Shown: positions 24,318 through 37,694, numbered from the stretch's first letter. The stretch: DNA of 64,000 nucleotides from Actinernus sp. WN-2022 (GCA_030867875.1 JAOWCC010001501.1:19559524-19623523); one strand, 5' to 3'. Numbers and translations are program-made. The notes: generated from the sequence alone by a model not told the origin.

Positions 24318-25073
24318 GGGCACGGCTCTCCTAACTTGGACACGGAATTCCTAACTTAGGCACGGAACTCCTTACTTGGACACGGCACTCCTAACTTGGA
24401 CACGGATCTCCTAACTTGGGCACGGAACTCCTAACTTGGGCACGGAACTCCTAACTTGGGCACGGCACTCCTAACTTGGGCACGGAACTCCTAACTTGGG
24501 CACGGAACTCCTAACTTGGACACGGCAGTGACGGCACTCCTAACTTGGACACGGCACTTCTAACTTGGACACGGCACTCCTAACTTGGGCACGGCACTCC
24601 TAACTTGGACACGGCACTCCTAACTTGGACACGGCACTCCTAACTTGGGCACGGAACTCCTAACTTGGGCACGGAACTCCTAACTTGGACACGGCAGTGA
24701 CGGCACTCCTAACTTGGACACGGCACTTCTAACTTGGACACGGCACTCCTAACTTGGGCACGGCACTCCTAACTTGGACACGGCACTCCTAACTTGGACA
24801 CGGCACTCCTAACTTGGACACGACACTCCTAACTTGGACACGGCACTCCTAACTTGGACACGACACTCCTAACTTTGACACGACACTCCTAACTTGGACA
24901 CGGCACTCCTAACTTGGACACGACACTCCTAACTTTGACACGACACTCCTAACTTGGACACGGCACTCCTAACTTGGACACGACACTCCTAACTTTGACA
25001 CGACACTCCTAACTTGGACACGGCACTCCTAACTTGGACACGACACTCCTAACTTTGACACGACACTCTTAAC
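24318..25073. repeat. 20-bp minisatellite, ~37 copies, with 60-bp higher-order repeat
   Basis: The unit is CACGGCACTCCTAACTTGGA. From about 24841 the array switches to a strict 60-base super-unit of three variants (CGGCACTCC, CGACACTCC with TTTGA, CGACACTCC with TTGGA), repeated four times. An 8-unit block carrying the odd CACGGCAGTGACGG junction is duplicated (24521 and 24690). The array begins about 255 bases upstream of the membrane-anchor exon. Confidence 0.97.
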
Positions 25074-26368
25074 AGGCGGGCCGAGACTACCTTTTCACAA
25101 GTTACAATTGTAGGTATCAGAACCCCTAGATTTTCGGGCACGCGTACCCAGAACATTTCCAATGACACGGACAAAAATAATGTGTGTCGTGCCGATAATG
25201 TTTGGCACACGGACCTAATATTTAGGAGTGCCGTGCCTAAAATTATTTGCGTGTAAATCGGGCTTACGTATGGAGAGATGAAGCAAATCTCCTGAACTTC
25301 CATCAGCCTGCATCTGGTATCTGATATCTAAATACGTTCGACTTGAACCATGTCGACTTGATCCCATAATATTGCGAAAAGCAGAAAAAAAGTGACGATG
25401 CTCAGTTCGTCTGGAACTGACAAATAGAACGATGGAACGGTAACATTCATGAAATCTGGTTGAAAGTAGAAAAATCTTCCTTTGAAGAAACCATTCCATG
25501 CTTACCAAATAAAATAGACCACCTTGGGTTTGTTAGTAAAGGTTACTGCAGAGCAAATCCAAAACCCAGCTATTTGACAATGAGTGTATTATGCTAAGTG
25601 TTTTTGTCAGTTCTTACAGTTAAGGGTAACCGAAAAAGTATGCAAGTAATGGCATATTTGATTGATTTGGGAGACAAGTCAGAAAAAAACTAATCAAACC
25701 TTGGCATAATTGTTCAAGGGTCATAGCATATTGGATTATAAGTTTATTGGTAGGGATTAAATAAACTGTGAATTTCAGAAGAAAAAGTGGCTATGGAACA
25801 GGCAGCTCACTAAGGGACCGTTCATATTTTAATCGGGGGGGGGGGGGGGGGGGGGGTGAATTTGAGGGGGGTTATCCATAAAATCTTAAATCGGGGGTTA
25901 GCTAAAATATGAGCTCTGATAAGGGGTTTCATCTGGAAAAATAATAGTTTCAAACATACTGTAAGATCTACTTGTAACGTGGGGAGGGGGTGTCAGGAAA
26001 TATTCAGAGATTTTCAAGGGGTCATGCGAAAAATTATTCAAACGGGAGGGGGGTCTTGCAACATTTGGGGAACAAAGCCTTCAAATCCACCGCTCCCTCT
26101 CCTTCCCGATAAAAAATTATTGGTCCCTAATGAGTTTTTTTACAACTCCTCCAAATTCATTCAACGTTTGTTGACTTGATCAGATACGGCCAATGTTTTT
26201 CTCCTCTGAGCACATATCCACTTGGTATGAAGTTTGCCGCAGGAGTCCATGGTGTTGCCGAGCAGTCTGAGCAGTTCAGAATTGTAATATTAAACAGGGA
26301 TGTTTTCTCTGTTTACTTCGTATTCAATAATCTATAAAACGTTGAATTTATTGAACAACAACCTAAAC
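25074..26368. other. Non-genic stretch with a poly-G tract
   Basis: This holds a 22-base G run (25835-25856) and several further G-rich runs to about 26050. The open frames at 25049-25508 (-) show no domain and overlap the array end. Confidence 0.5.
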
Positions 26369-26681
26369 CACAGGTAGCCCAATCTATGGGTTTGTGCATG
26401 AAAATAGAAGATATGTATGGGGCTTTATAAATCCTTTCAAATTGCCGTACAATGTACAAATAAACATAAATTTTTGCTAAGAAGAGTGGTGAGCCGAGGT
26501 GGATGAAAAACTCCCCAAAACCGCCTAAAATGGTTCCAAGACAAGAAAAAGCACAAAGGAAACAACATGGAAGCAAAAAGGTATGTTTATTTGTACATTG
26601 TACGGCAATTTGAAAGGATTTATAAAACCCCATACATATCTTCTATTTTCATGCACAAACACATAGATTGGGCTGCCTGTG
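26369..26681. mobile_element. 313-bp foldback, same terminal family as 22428-22802
   Basis: The ends CACAGGTAGCCCAATCTATG are inverted, with arms of about 105 bases. The flanks are CCTAAAC (26362-26368) and TCTAAAC (26682-26688), a 7-base duplication with one change. The terminus differs at only a few positions from that of the 375-bp palindrome. Confidence 0.8.
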
Positions 26682-26939
26682 TCTAAACAAGTCTTCATGG
26701 TCGTGAATCCTTGTTGTACCTTCCGTGTTCATACTGTATTCAAGGTTTGAAATTTTCGAAATGTGAAATATTTGCTTGCGGATAGGATTTTTTGTTTCTC
26801 CTCTGAATTTAATTACGGTCTGTTACATCTATTTCAATCACGTGTAGCCAATTTTAACAACCTACTGACACTTGCAATGGTATCAGGGGAGAAGCTTATT
26901 ACAATGAGCCCTAGCTATAGATGGGCCAGTCTCGACACA

Positions 26940-27115
26940 TGTATGCGCATGCGTATTTGATAGTCAGCCCAGTGCGCACGCGTCTCGCCAGTTTCCCGCC
27001 CAAACTGAAAGAAAACAAAGGCAATCACCCCTGTTTCTAATTTTAGGCACGAATGTGAACCCTTTCGACAAAAAGCAACAAAACTACTTCAAAGCTAAAT
27101 CTAAGACTTTAACAG
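26940..27115. repeat. Dispersed repeat, also at 63815-64000
   Basis: The sequence around GCGCACGCGTCTCGCCAGTTTCCCGCC, then ATCA(C/G)CCCTGTTTCTAATTTTA and an AAACTACTT block, recurs at the right edge of the window at roughly 80% identity. It is non-coding. Confidence 0.75.
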
Positions 27116-27661
27116 GTTTAAGTTTTCTTGATTTGTAATCCACTGTGAGTTTACTAAGTTATTATTTTAATTAATTATTCAGTTAAAACTCGTATTTGAC
27201 TTCAGAGCCTTCGCTTCATTCTTTTGGCCAGCGGTGCATAACCTTTTGCCGCGGTACGGTGCACACGTGACCATTTGTTGAACTCGTTAATTTACTCTCG
27301 ATTTTCATCGAGTGAGTGACTGAGACTTGTTTTGGATTTCCCACCTCCACCCCTTATCCTGACCACCTTTACGAGGCAAAAAATATTGTCATAATATTGA
27401 CATTCATATTGTACAGAAAATATATTATTGACAATAAATTGTTGTTCAATTAAAACGGCTCTGGGCTTTTCCCTTAATAGTCATTTTACTCAGATTCCTT
27501 GCAAATGTTACTAAATAAAATCTAATATAAAGATCTCTTATCCACTTTTCAGGGATATTTGTATTCGCAAGGGTATGAAAAAAGGGAAATTCTTGGGTAT
27601 TTAATTGTATAGCGTAGGTGGAGGATCATTATCGGAGTGTAAAGCTTTGTTTATTAACTTC
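27116..27661. other. Non-genic stretch
   Basis: No feature is seen apart from the target-site copy ATTAACTTC at its right end. Confidence 0.4.
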
Positions 27662-27814
27662 TAGCCTGCTAACAGGCTCTCGGGTTTTTAGGGAAATATT
27701 TATTTTTGGTGGAAATGTTGGGTTACCTGTGGGCCGAGCGAGGCGCACAGGTAACCCAAACTCGACCCGAAAACTAACATTTCCGAAAAAAACCGAGAGC
27801 CTGTAAGCAGGCTA
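27662..27814. mobile_element. 153-bp MITE with 9-bp duplication
   Basis: The ends TAGCCTGCTAACAGGCTCTCGG are inverted at the right. ATTAACTTC flanks it exactly on both sides (27653-27661 and 27815-27823). A 9-bp duplication fits Mutator-like elements. Confidence 0.8.
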
Positions 27815-27823
27815 ATTAACTTC

Positions 27824-29230
27824 CTCTAGTACTTTTTCAAAAGGAGTCGGTTTCCGCACGGTCACCCATCCAAACACTAACCTCGCCCGATCGGGCTTAA
27901 TTTCACTGGTCTTCAAGCCCCTGCCTTTAGTTCCACGGGGCATAGGGAGCCTAAGCTCTGTCGGTCCGTGTTCCATTGGTTGTAACATTATATTGGAACT
28001 CAATGTTCTTGACATTTAGAAATAATTCTTCAATGGTGTCAGACCAAAGGATTGATTACTCTATTAAACAAGAAATAAAGATTTTAATTCCGGAGTCATT
28101 TCCCCTCAACAGTATTCAATATAAATCAGTACGGATTATAGTAACTGTTACATATGGCGATATCTGTGACGTCACTGTAGTAAATACCAAAACATCTATG
28201 AGAATATTCATGCTATTCTAAAGTTAGCCTCTTCGTTTGGACCATAGGGGCATTTTAAAATGATATATTTCAACTCAAAGCATCGAAGATGAAGCCCGAG
28301 TTCATTATTAGTTTGTTTTACTGTTCGATTTTCCTTGTGAAAACCGTGAAGAGTTTCAGCGTGATGGACGCCATGTTTTCCCTGGATGAACGGTGAGTAT
28401 ACCAAACATTTTATTATATCGTGTGATTACATATTTATGTCGGCCTAGCCAGTATTCTTCCCTGATTCCTTGAAGGTTTATCTTGAGGTGTGAGACGTGT
28501 GAGCATGATAGACCTCTTAGATGTTTGGTAGAGTTCTCGACAAAATAGGGACCGGTCACCGCGGACATCGGTCTCATTCTTGTCTTACCGTGCAGCGTGA
28601 TATTCAAGCTAACTCTATCAAACCTTTCTCATGATGATTTAGAGAAAAGACACTACAACATTTAGCTTTTGAGAGAATATGACAGTGTGTCAGGGTTTGA
28701 AACTGTATGAGATAGTTTTCGTATTTACGTGTTGCTGGTGTACATGTTACGTCATCGCCGTCATGTTGGTTGACGTAAACAAAAGATTCCTCGTTAGCTT
28801 CTCTTCTTAGTTCATCCAACATGGCCGCCACGTCTGTGTTATTTGAATCTCTGGGGATTGGTTACACACCACAAATACGCGTATTCCAGGACTTTATAAA
28901 TCGAACACCTGGACCCCGGAAGATGTTTATGCACTAGTCATTGGAAACACCCGCACACCACTACCCGGGGAATAGCGGGGCACTAACTAGTAGCTTAGAA
29001 TGGCAATTATGCCACGGTATGCGCGGCTCTAGACCACATTTGGTCCTGATACGTAAACAGGCGGGAAACATTGATCAGGCTTGGGCGGGTATTCGCCATC
29101 TTCAAGGGATTGGGACTGAATTGTAGCCATGCACGTTCGAATGCTACTGATAGAAAGGTTAGCGATGTACTTTTGGCTGATTGGAGACAGAGAACAGAAC
29201 TTCTCTCAATGCGCAACAATGTTCAGTGAT
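27824..29230. other. Non-genic stretch
   Basis: No supportable gene is seen. A hairpin-forming repeat near 28735-28835 (CATGTTGG...CCAACATGG) has a diverged relative near 42950-43045. A TA microsatellite starts at 29232. Confidence 0.4.
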
Positions 29231-29320
29231 TTATATATATATATATATATATACTCAATCTGCAGACAGTACTGTTTCGCTCTTTGTGAGCTCATCAGTG
29301 CAGAACAGATATATATATAT

Positions 29321-32300
29321 ATCAACGCTGTTTTCAGAAAAAGAGGCTTCCAAGGATAATACCCATTTCGTGAAAACACCCTAGATCTTAGCACCTGTCT
29401 TTAGCAAACGATTAATGTGCCTGTTTATATACCTTCAGTGTCCTTTGCAATAACCCACTCGGCCCTCTGCCCAGTCTCCGCCGGGCGCTCGGCTTAGAAT
29501 GTCACTGTTCTTGCGTCGCCCATCTGCGCAGGCGAGGATTTGCACGCACGGAGATTCCTACAAGACATACCGCATTACAATTCAACACATGTAAGTTACT
29601 CCAATCCAATAGACAGCAATACTATCAAAAGGACTAACCTGTACAAAGTTTAATGAAACGCTTTGCAGCACATGAACACTAGCACAGAGCACAGAGGTCA
29701 GCACGCAGGCGCATTACAGGTGCTAAGATTCGTGGAGAGGCGTGGCCTGGGTGACGATTTAATTTCAGTCTTTTGTGCATCTATCTAAGGCTATATTCGT
29801 CAGTTCTGTTAGACACGCCTCTACAAGAATTCTTAACACCTGTCTTTAGCAAACGATTAATGTGCCTGTTTATATACCTTCAGTGTCCTTTGCAATAACC
29901 CACTCGGCCCTCTGCCCAGTCTCCGCCGGGCGCTCGGCTTAGAATGTCACTGTTCTTGCGTCGCCCATCTGCGCAGGCGAGGATTTGCACGCACGGAGAT
30001 TCCTACAAGACATACCGCATTACAATTCAACACATGTAAGTTACTCCAATCCAATAGACAGCAATACTATCAAAAGGACTAACCTGTACAAAGTTTAATG
30101 AAACGCTTTGCAGCACATGAACACTAGCACAGAGAACAGAGGTCAGCACGCAGGCGCATTAGAGGTGCTAAGATTCGTGGAGAGGCGTGGCCTGGGTGAC
30201 GATTTAATTTCAGTCTTTTGTGCATCTATCTAAGGCTATATTCGTCAGTTCTGTTAGACACGCCTCTACAAGATCAACGCTGTTTTCAGAAAAAGAGGCT
30301 TCCAAGGATAATACCCATTTCGTGAAAACACCCTAGATCTTAGCACCTGTCTTTAGCAAACGATTAATGTGCCTGTTTATATACCTTCAGTGTCCTTTGC
30401 AATAACCCACTCGGCCCTCTGCCCAGTCTCCGCCGGGCGCTCGGCTTAGAATGTCACTGTTCTTGCGTCGCCCATCTGCGCAGGCGAGGATTTGCACGCA
30501 CGGAGATTCCTACAAGACATACCGCATTACAATTCAACACATGTAAGTTACTCCAATCCAATAGACAGCAATACTATCAAAAGGACTAACCTGTACAAAG
30601 TTTAATGAAACGCTTTGCAGCACATGAACACTAGCACAGAGAACAGAGGTCAGCACGCAGGCGCATTAGAGGTGCTAAGATTCGTGGAGAGGCGTGGCCT
30701 GGGTGACGATTTAATTTCAGTCTTTTGTGCATCTATCTAAGGCTATATTCGTCAGTTCTGTTAGACACGCCTCTACAAGATCAACGCTGTTTTCAGAAAA
30801 AGAGGCTTCCAAGGATAATACCCATTTCGTGAAAACACCCTAGATCTTAGCACCTGTCTTTAGCAAACGATTAATGTGCCTGTTTATATACCTTCAGTGT
30901 CCTTTGCAATAACCCACTCGGCCCTCTGCCCAGTCTCCGCCGGGCGCTCGGCTTAGAATGTCACTGTTCTTGCGTCGCCCATCTGCGCAGGCGAGGATTT
31001 GCACGCACGGAGATTCCTACAAGACATACCGCATTACAATTCAACACATGTAAGTTACTCCAATCCAATAGACAGCAATACTATCAAAAGGACTAACCTG
31101 TACAAAGTTTAATGAAACGCTTTGCAGCACATGAACACCTAGCACAGAGCACAGAGGTCAGCACGCAGGCGCATTAGAGGTGCTAAGATTCGTGGAGAGG
31201 CGTGGCCTGGGTGACGATTTAATTTCAGTCTTTTGTGCATCTATCTAAGGCTATATTCGTCAGTTCTGTTAGACACGCCTCTACAAGATCAACGCTGTTT
31301 TCAGAAAAAGAGGCTTCCAAGGATAATACCCATTTCGTGAAAACACCCTAGATCTTAGCACCTGTCTTTAGCAAACGATTAATGTGCCTGTTTATATACC
31401 TTCAGTGTCCTTTGCAATAACCCACTCGGCCCTCTGCCCAGTCTCCGCCGGGCGCTCGGCTTAGAATGTCACTGTTCTTGCGTCGCCCATCTGCGCAGGC
31501 GAGGATTTGCACGCACGGAGATTCCTACAAGACATACCGCATTACAATTCAACACATGTAAGTTACTCCAATCCAATAGACAGCAATACTATCAAAAGGA
31601 CTAACCTGTACAAAGTTTAATGAAACGCTTTGCAGCACATGAACACTAGCACAGAGCACAGAGGTCAGCACGCAGGCGCATTACAGGTGCTAAGATTCGT
31701 GGAGAGGCGTGGCCTGGGTGACGATTTAATTTCAGTCTTTTGTGCATCTATCTAAGGCTATATTCGTCAGTTCTGTTAGACACGCCTCTACAAGAATTCT
31801 TAACACCTGTCTTTAGCAAACGATTAATGTGCCTGTTTATATACCTTCAGTGTCCTTTGCAATAACCCACTCGGCCCTCTGCCCAGTCTCCGCCGGGCGC
31901 TCGGCTTAGAATGTCACTGTTCTTGCGTCGCCCATCTGCGCAGGCGAGGATTTGCACGCACGGAGATTCCTACAAGACATACCGCATTACAATTCAACAC
32001 ATGTAAGTTACTCCAATCCAATAGACAGCAATACTATCAAAAGGACTAACCTGTACAAAGTTTAATGAAACGCTTTGCAGCACATGAACACTAGCACAGA
32101 GAACAGAGGTCAGCACGCAGGCGCATTAGAGGTGCTAAGATTCGTGGAGAGGCGTGGCCTGGGTGACGATTTAATTTCAGTCTTTTGTGCATCTATCTAA
32201 GGCTATATTCGTCAGTTCTGTTAGACACGCCTCTACAAGATCAACGCTGTTTTCAGAAAAAGAGGCTTCCAAGGATAATACCCATTTCGTGAAAACACCC

Positions 32301-34536
32301 TAGATCTTAGCACCTGTCTTTAGCAAACGATTAATGTGCCTGTTTATATACCTTCAGTGTCCTTTGCAATAACCCACTCGGCCCTCTGCCCAGTCTCCGC
32401 CGGGCGCTCGGCTTAGAATGTCACTGTTCTTGCGTCGCCCATCTGCGCAGGCGAGGATTTGCACGCACGGAGATTCCTACAAGACATACCGCATTACAAT
32501 TCAACACATGTAAGTTACTCCAATCCAATAGACAGCAATACTATCAAAAGGACTAACCTGTACAAAGTTTAATGAAACGCTTTGCAGCACATGAACACTA
32601 GCACAGAGAACAGAGGTCAGCACGCAGGCGCATTAGAGGTGCTAAGATTCGTGGAGAGGCGTGGCCTGGGTGACGATTTAATTTCAGTCTTTTGTGCATC
32701 TATCTAAGGCTATATTCGTCAGTTCTGTTAGACACGCCTCTACAAGATCAACGCTGTTTTCAGAAAAAGAGGCTTCCAAGGATAATACCCATTTCGTGAA
32801 AACACCCTAGATCTTAGCACCTGTCTTTAGCAAACGATTAATGTGCCTGTTTATATACCTTCAGTGTCCTTTGCAATAACCCACTCGGCCCTCTGCCCAG
32901 TCTCCGCCGGGCGCTCGGCTTAGAATGTCACTGTTCTTGCGTCGCCCATCTGCGCAGGCGAGGATTTGCACGCACGGAGATTCCTACAAGACATACCGCA
33001 TTACAATTCAACACATGTAAGTTACTCCAATCCAATAGACAGCAATACTATCAAAAGGACTAACCTGTACAAAGTTTAATGAAACGCTTTGCAGCACATG
33101 AACACCTAGCACAGAGCACAGAGGTCAGCACGCAGGCGCATTAGAGGTGCTAAGATTCGTGGAGAGGCGTGGCCTGGGTGACGATTTAATTTCAGTCTTT
33201 TGTGCATCTATCTAAGGCTATATTCGTCAGTTCTGTTAGACACGCCTCTACAAGATCAACGCTGTTTTCAGAAAAAGAGGCTTCCAAGGATAATACCCAT
33301 TTCGTGAAAACACCCTAGATCTTAGCACCTGTCTTTAGCAAACGATTAATGTGCCTGTTTATATACCTTCAGTGTCCTTTGCAATAACCCACTCGGCCCT
33401 CTGCCCAGTCTCCGCCGGGCGCTCGGCTTAGAATGTCACTGTTCTTGCGTCGCCCATCTGCGCAGGCGAGGATTTGCACGCACGGAGATTCCTACAAGAC
33501 ATACCGCATTACAATTCAACACATGTAAGTTACTCCAATCCAATAGACAGCAATACTATCAAAAGGACTAACCTGTACAAAGTTTAATGAAACGCTTTGC
33601 AGCACATGAACACTAGCACAGAGAACAGAGGTCAGCACGCAGGCGCATTAGAGGTGCTAAGATTCGTGGAGAGGCGTGGCCTGGGTGACGATTTAATTTC
33701 AGTCTTTTGTGCATCTATCTAAGGCTATATTCGTCAGTTCTGTTAGACACGCCTCTACAAGATCAACGCTGTTTTCAGAAAAAGAGGCTTCCAAGGATAA
33801 TACCCATTTCGTGAAAACACCCTAGATCTTAGCACCTGTCTTTAGCAAACGATTAATGTGCCTGTTTATATACCTTCAGTGTCCTTTGCAATAACCCACT
33901 CGGCCCTCTGCCCAGTCTCCGCCGGGCGCTCGGCTTAGAATGTCACTGTTCTTGCGTCGCCCATCTGCGCAGGCGAGGATTTGCACGCACGGAGATTCCT
34001 ACAAGACATACCGCATTACAATTCAACACATGTAAGTTACTCCAATCCAATAGACAGCAATACTATCAAAAGGACTAACCTGTACAAAGTTTAATGAAAC
34101 GCTTTGCAGCACATGAACACTAGCACAGAGAACAGAGGTCAGCACGCAGGCGCATTAGAGGTGCTAAGATTCGTGGAGAGGCGTGGCCTGGGTGACGATT
34201 TAATTTCAGTCTTTTGTGCATCTATCTAAGGCTATATTCGTCAGTTCTGTTAGACACGCCTCTACAAGATCAACGCTGTTTTCAGAAAAAGAGGCTTCCA
34301 AGGATAATACCCATTTCGTGAAAACACCCTAGATCTTAGCACCTGTCTTTAGCAAACGATTAATGTGCCTGTTTATATACCTTCAGTGTCCTTTGCAATA
34401 ACCCACTCGGCCCTCTGCCCAGTCTCCGCCGGGCGCTCGGCTTAGAATGTCACTGTTCTTGCGTCGCCCATCTGCGCAGGCGAGGATTTGCACGCACGGA
34501 GATTCCTACAAGACATACCGCATTACAATTCAACAC
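29321..34536. repeat. 5.2-kb satellite of 507/445-bp units with 1967-bp higher-order repeat
   Basis: The landmark ACCTGTCTTTAGCAAACG occurs 11 times, with spacings 445, 507, 507, 508, 445, 507, 507, 508, 507 and 507. The four-unit block (1967 bases) was therefore duplicated. The short units lack a 62-base segment (from ATCAACGCTG to ATC of AGATCTTAGC). Point variants follow the block: ATTACAGG at 29713 and 31680, ATTAGAGG in other units. On the minus strand each unit has a TATATAAAC box, and in the 507-bp units a T5 run about 90 bases further on. No unit matches 5S rRNA or any spliceosomal RNA that I can recall. Confidence 0.98.
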
Positions 34537-36298
34537 AACGCTCACGTACTAACAACATGCGACACTACAGATCTGACGGATATAGCTTCACTGGACTGGT
34601 AATCCCGCATAAAATTTTGGGTAAAATATTATCCTTAAAATATAATTATCCTTAAAAATATTATTATTTTAACTTCCCCACCCCTACCCCTGAAAGCACT
34701 ATTGGAATTTTTTTTTCTACCAAGAAAAGTATTCCTACGCTGTGACAAAATTGAACACGACTTATTTTGTTAGCAATGGTCGAAGGGTTTCATGCAACGT
34801 AGAAAGCTACCAACTAGGATGCATTTCGTAATATCTTTTATTTCGTGCGACCCGCAAACAGCAGAGAAGAACACAATGTATACAGCTGTCATTAGCAGAC
34901 TTCACGATGCTCTGTGGCTAGCTCTCTTCCAGCTATATTTCTAGCTCAACAGCATATTTATTAAGCTTAAGCCTACGTGCAAATAAGTGTATATTTAAAA
35001 TCAACATTACCTGCAATAGCGAGTTCGACGACTTGCGACGGACATTGGGTTGTTTATCTAAATTAGTAAAAATGTAAATAATATAAACTGAATAACTCAA
35101 TTCGGAATGAGAACACGAAGACATCATTTGTGCAAACATAAAAATCAAACAACTGAATGTTCCTGAAGTATCTTGTGAAATCAAGTGCTTCAACAGGGAA
35201 TTAAAATATCTGATTTCAAGCCGGTTCGAGATGAAATTATAAAACTGAAGTCATAAAGAACCTTCAAGTAAGCTACAGTTTTGTGATAATCCAATCAATC
35301 TTTGACATCCCTTCTCTCACGTAGTTAGAAGTTGGGGCTTTTAATAGTTGGGAGTCCTGTGTGATGTATGGCGCGTTCTATACCTGCTCTAGGCCTAGTA
35401 TTAAATTTTGAAAATTTCAAAAAGAAATATTGAAACTAGTGCGCACCGTATATTACACAGGAACCCCATAGATCCCAGGGTACAACATTTTGAGTCTTCA
35501 TTACAACTGGTCAGTGGTTATGCATCATAATAGCGTGTTGTGTCGAGCCACACACCGTTCGAATTAAAGGAAGATGAACTAAAGTAAGCTTTTAAAATTT
35601 GGTTACTACTTTTTTTAGTGCTCATATGACTGTTATCTAACTGACACAAATCTGTTGCCTTTCTAATAGGATTTTGAGACACGCCAGAGGAAATGAAGAG
35701 AGGACATTTTAATCATTAATGTTGGGACGACAATGCCAATGGCCTCATTCATAAAGCAAGCAGATTATTGATTTAATGCCATGTGCTTAGCCTACTTTAT
35801 GACTTCTGGAGCTATTTGAGTTTATTTCTACGCTACATCATCATAGGTAAGATTTTTATTAGTTAAGCTCTTTGCTTTAAGACTGGCAGGTAACAAATGC
35901 AGACTGCGAAATGTAGAGCAGAGAAATTATGCAGACTTGTGATTTGCAAACCGATCCAATATATTATGTCAAAAATTATGTAGTTTTAAATATGTTCTTT
36001 GTAGTCTGAAACACAGCTGTGACTTAATTATCTCTTAAGTGTTAGCATGCATTTCCAACTTGTTTGACTGAGCTTGATAAAGGCTGGTTTCCATGTAATC
36101 GTCCCAATCATCCTGATGGCTTGATTCTTTTGTTCTGTGTATTAATTTACGCTTTGATTCACACCAAACAAAAGAATTCAGCAATTGTGGCAATTGGGCA
36201 ATTATATGGAAACAGTCCTTAAGTACCATATATATGAGGTACTCCACATTCATGGATTGTATGGGGCCAGATGCTCCTTTTCTCTGCCTGCCATTTCA
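34537..36298. other. Non-genic stretch
   Basis: No gene or element I can support. The short minus-strand open frames at 34933-35193 and 36035-36253 show no domain and are AT-rich. Confidence 0.4.
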
Positions 36299-37098
36299 TA
36301 GCCTGCACATGCGTCGCATCCGAACTGAACCCCAGTTAACGAACAAAAGCTTGTTCTAGACCCCCAGCGGAGTAGCATGATTATATGTACTCTATTGTGA
36401 TTGGCTTTTAAAAATCCTTATTATTACATGTCTCCTGACTGGCTATTCAACTGTCACCAGCCTGTCACCAGTTAGACCTGCGGCTAATTATTTAGATTTC
36501 AACATATGGCGGCTTTTATACATGTTGAGAAAAGCAATATCTGTACAATATCAGTTTGAAATTGAGATTCATTTGCTAGAACAACTAAACAGTTGACCGG
36601 CATTGAGTTCAGATGTGGCACATACTAGATCTTTCCAAGCTGCATGGGGGATTTATTTCTGTTTTCCTCGAACTACATTTTGTGACGGCAAGTTTCCTTT
36701 CGTCTGACACTAAACCATGGGCAGCCTATTATGTCACATTACTTCAAAACCTGTGACCTGAAATTGAAGTAAACCTAACATTCTCCAATAGTAAAGCACA
36801 GGGAAACGACGAGAGCTCTTGTCTAGGGTGAGAAATCCCAAGTAAACAGCTAACTCACATGCCAACGACCAGTTTCAACCAAGCGGCCTCTGACATGAAC
36901 TGCCCATCATAACAATCTCCACGAGGCTGGTGACAGTTGAATGGCCAGTCAGGAGACGTGTAAGAATGAGCATTTTGAAAAGCCGATCACAATTGAGTAT
37001 ATATCGCGCTACTCAGCTGGGGGTCTCGAACAAGCTTTCGTTCATTAATGACTGCAGACATAGTTAACCCGGGTTCAGTTCGGATGTGACGCAGGCTA
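36299..37098. mobile_element. 800-bp non-autonomous hAT-like element
   Basis: TAGCCTGCACATGCGTCGCA at the left is inverted at the right (TGTGACGCAGGCTA), with arms of about 165 bases. A perfect 8-bp duplication CCATTTCA lies at 36291-36298 and 37099-37106. The 8-bp size points to the hAT superfamily. Solo inverted termini of the same family lie at 47926-47994 and near 50450-50500. No coding sequence is present. Confidence 0.88.
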
Positions 37099-37334
37099 CC
37101 ATTTCAGTGATTACCAAAACGGAGCCTCTGTAAACAGGGAATTCAAAATCAAATAATAAAATAGGTTAATTAATTTTTAATTGATATTCACATTTTTTTT
37201 CTTCTATCAATAATTATTATTGTGATCAAATAAAAATAAATCTAATCAGTTAAAAATGACATGCCAATGATGTTTTATGTAGCAATTCCATGATACCAAT
37301 TAATCAGTTGTACCAATCAATTGAATGGGTTCAC

Positions 37335-37694
37335 GAGTGCAGGAAAGAGTTAAGCGACATTTTTTGGGGATTCCCCCCCCCCCCCCCTCAAAACTGTAGC
37401 AAGCTTGTTAATTTTGTACATTACTCCTGGCAGAGAATACATGCATGGCTGATTCTGAATCCCTGATGGGGTCTTAGTTATTCATTCATGGCATGTTTTT
37501 CTTAGCAATAGCCATTGGTAGGAAATCAGGATCTCGTCACTACGGGCAATTTACAGGGGATTGCATTGTCATATTGCCCACAAAATACTCAGCTCATTAT
37601 TTTTTGTCACTGTGGCCTTGTTTGTGCTTTTTTAAAAGTTTTTACCAAAACTTTTTTTCAATAAATAATTGTCACTTAACTCTTTCCTGCACTC
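37335..37694. mobile_element. MITE with poly-C interior
   Basis: GAGTGCAGGAAAGAGTTAAG is inverted at the right end. A 13-base C run follows the left arm. The 73-codon plus-strand open frame inside is not supported as a gene. Confidence 0.65.

Noticed and set aside
25835..25856. Poly-G run as a functional G-quadruplex element
   Set aside because: Homopolymer G runs recur at 45944-45968 and, as C, at 37377-37388 and 57205-57219. They look like slippage tracts, with no gene-linked position.
29321..34536. 5S rRNA or snRNA tandem cluster
   Set aside because: A ~500-bp unit is the right size, but I find no match to 5S, U1, U2, U4, U5 or U6 core motifs on either strand. GCTAAGATC, as in U2, is too short to count.
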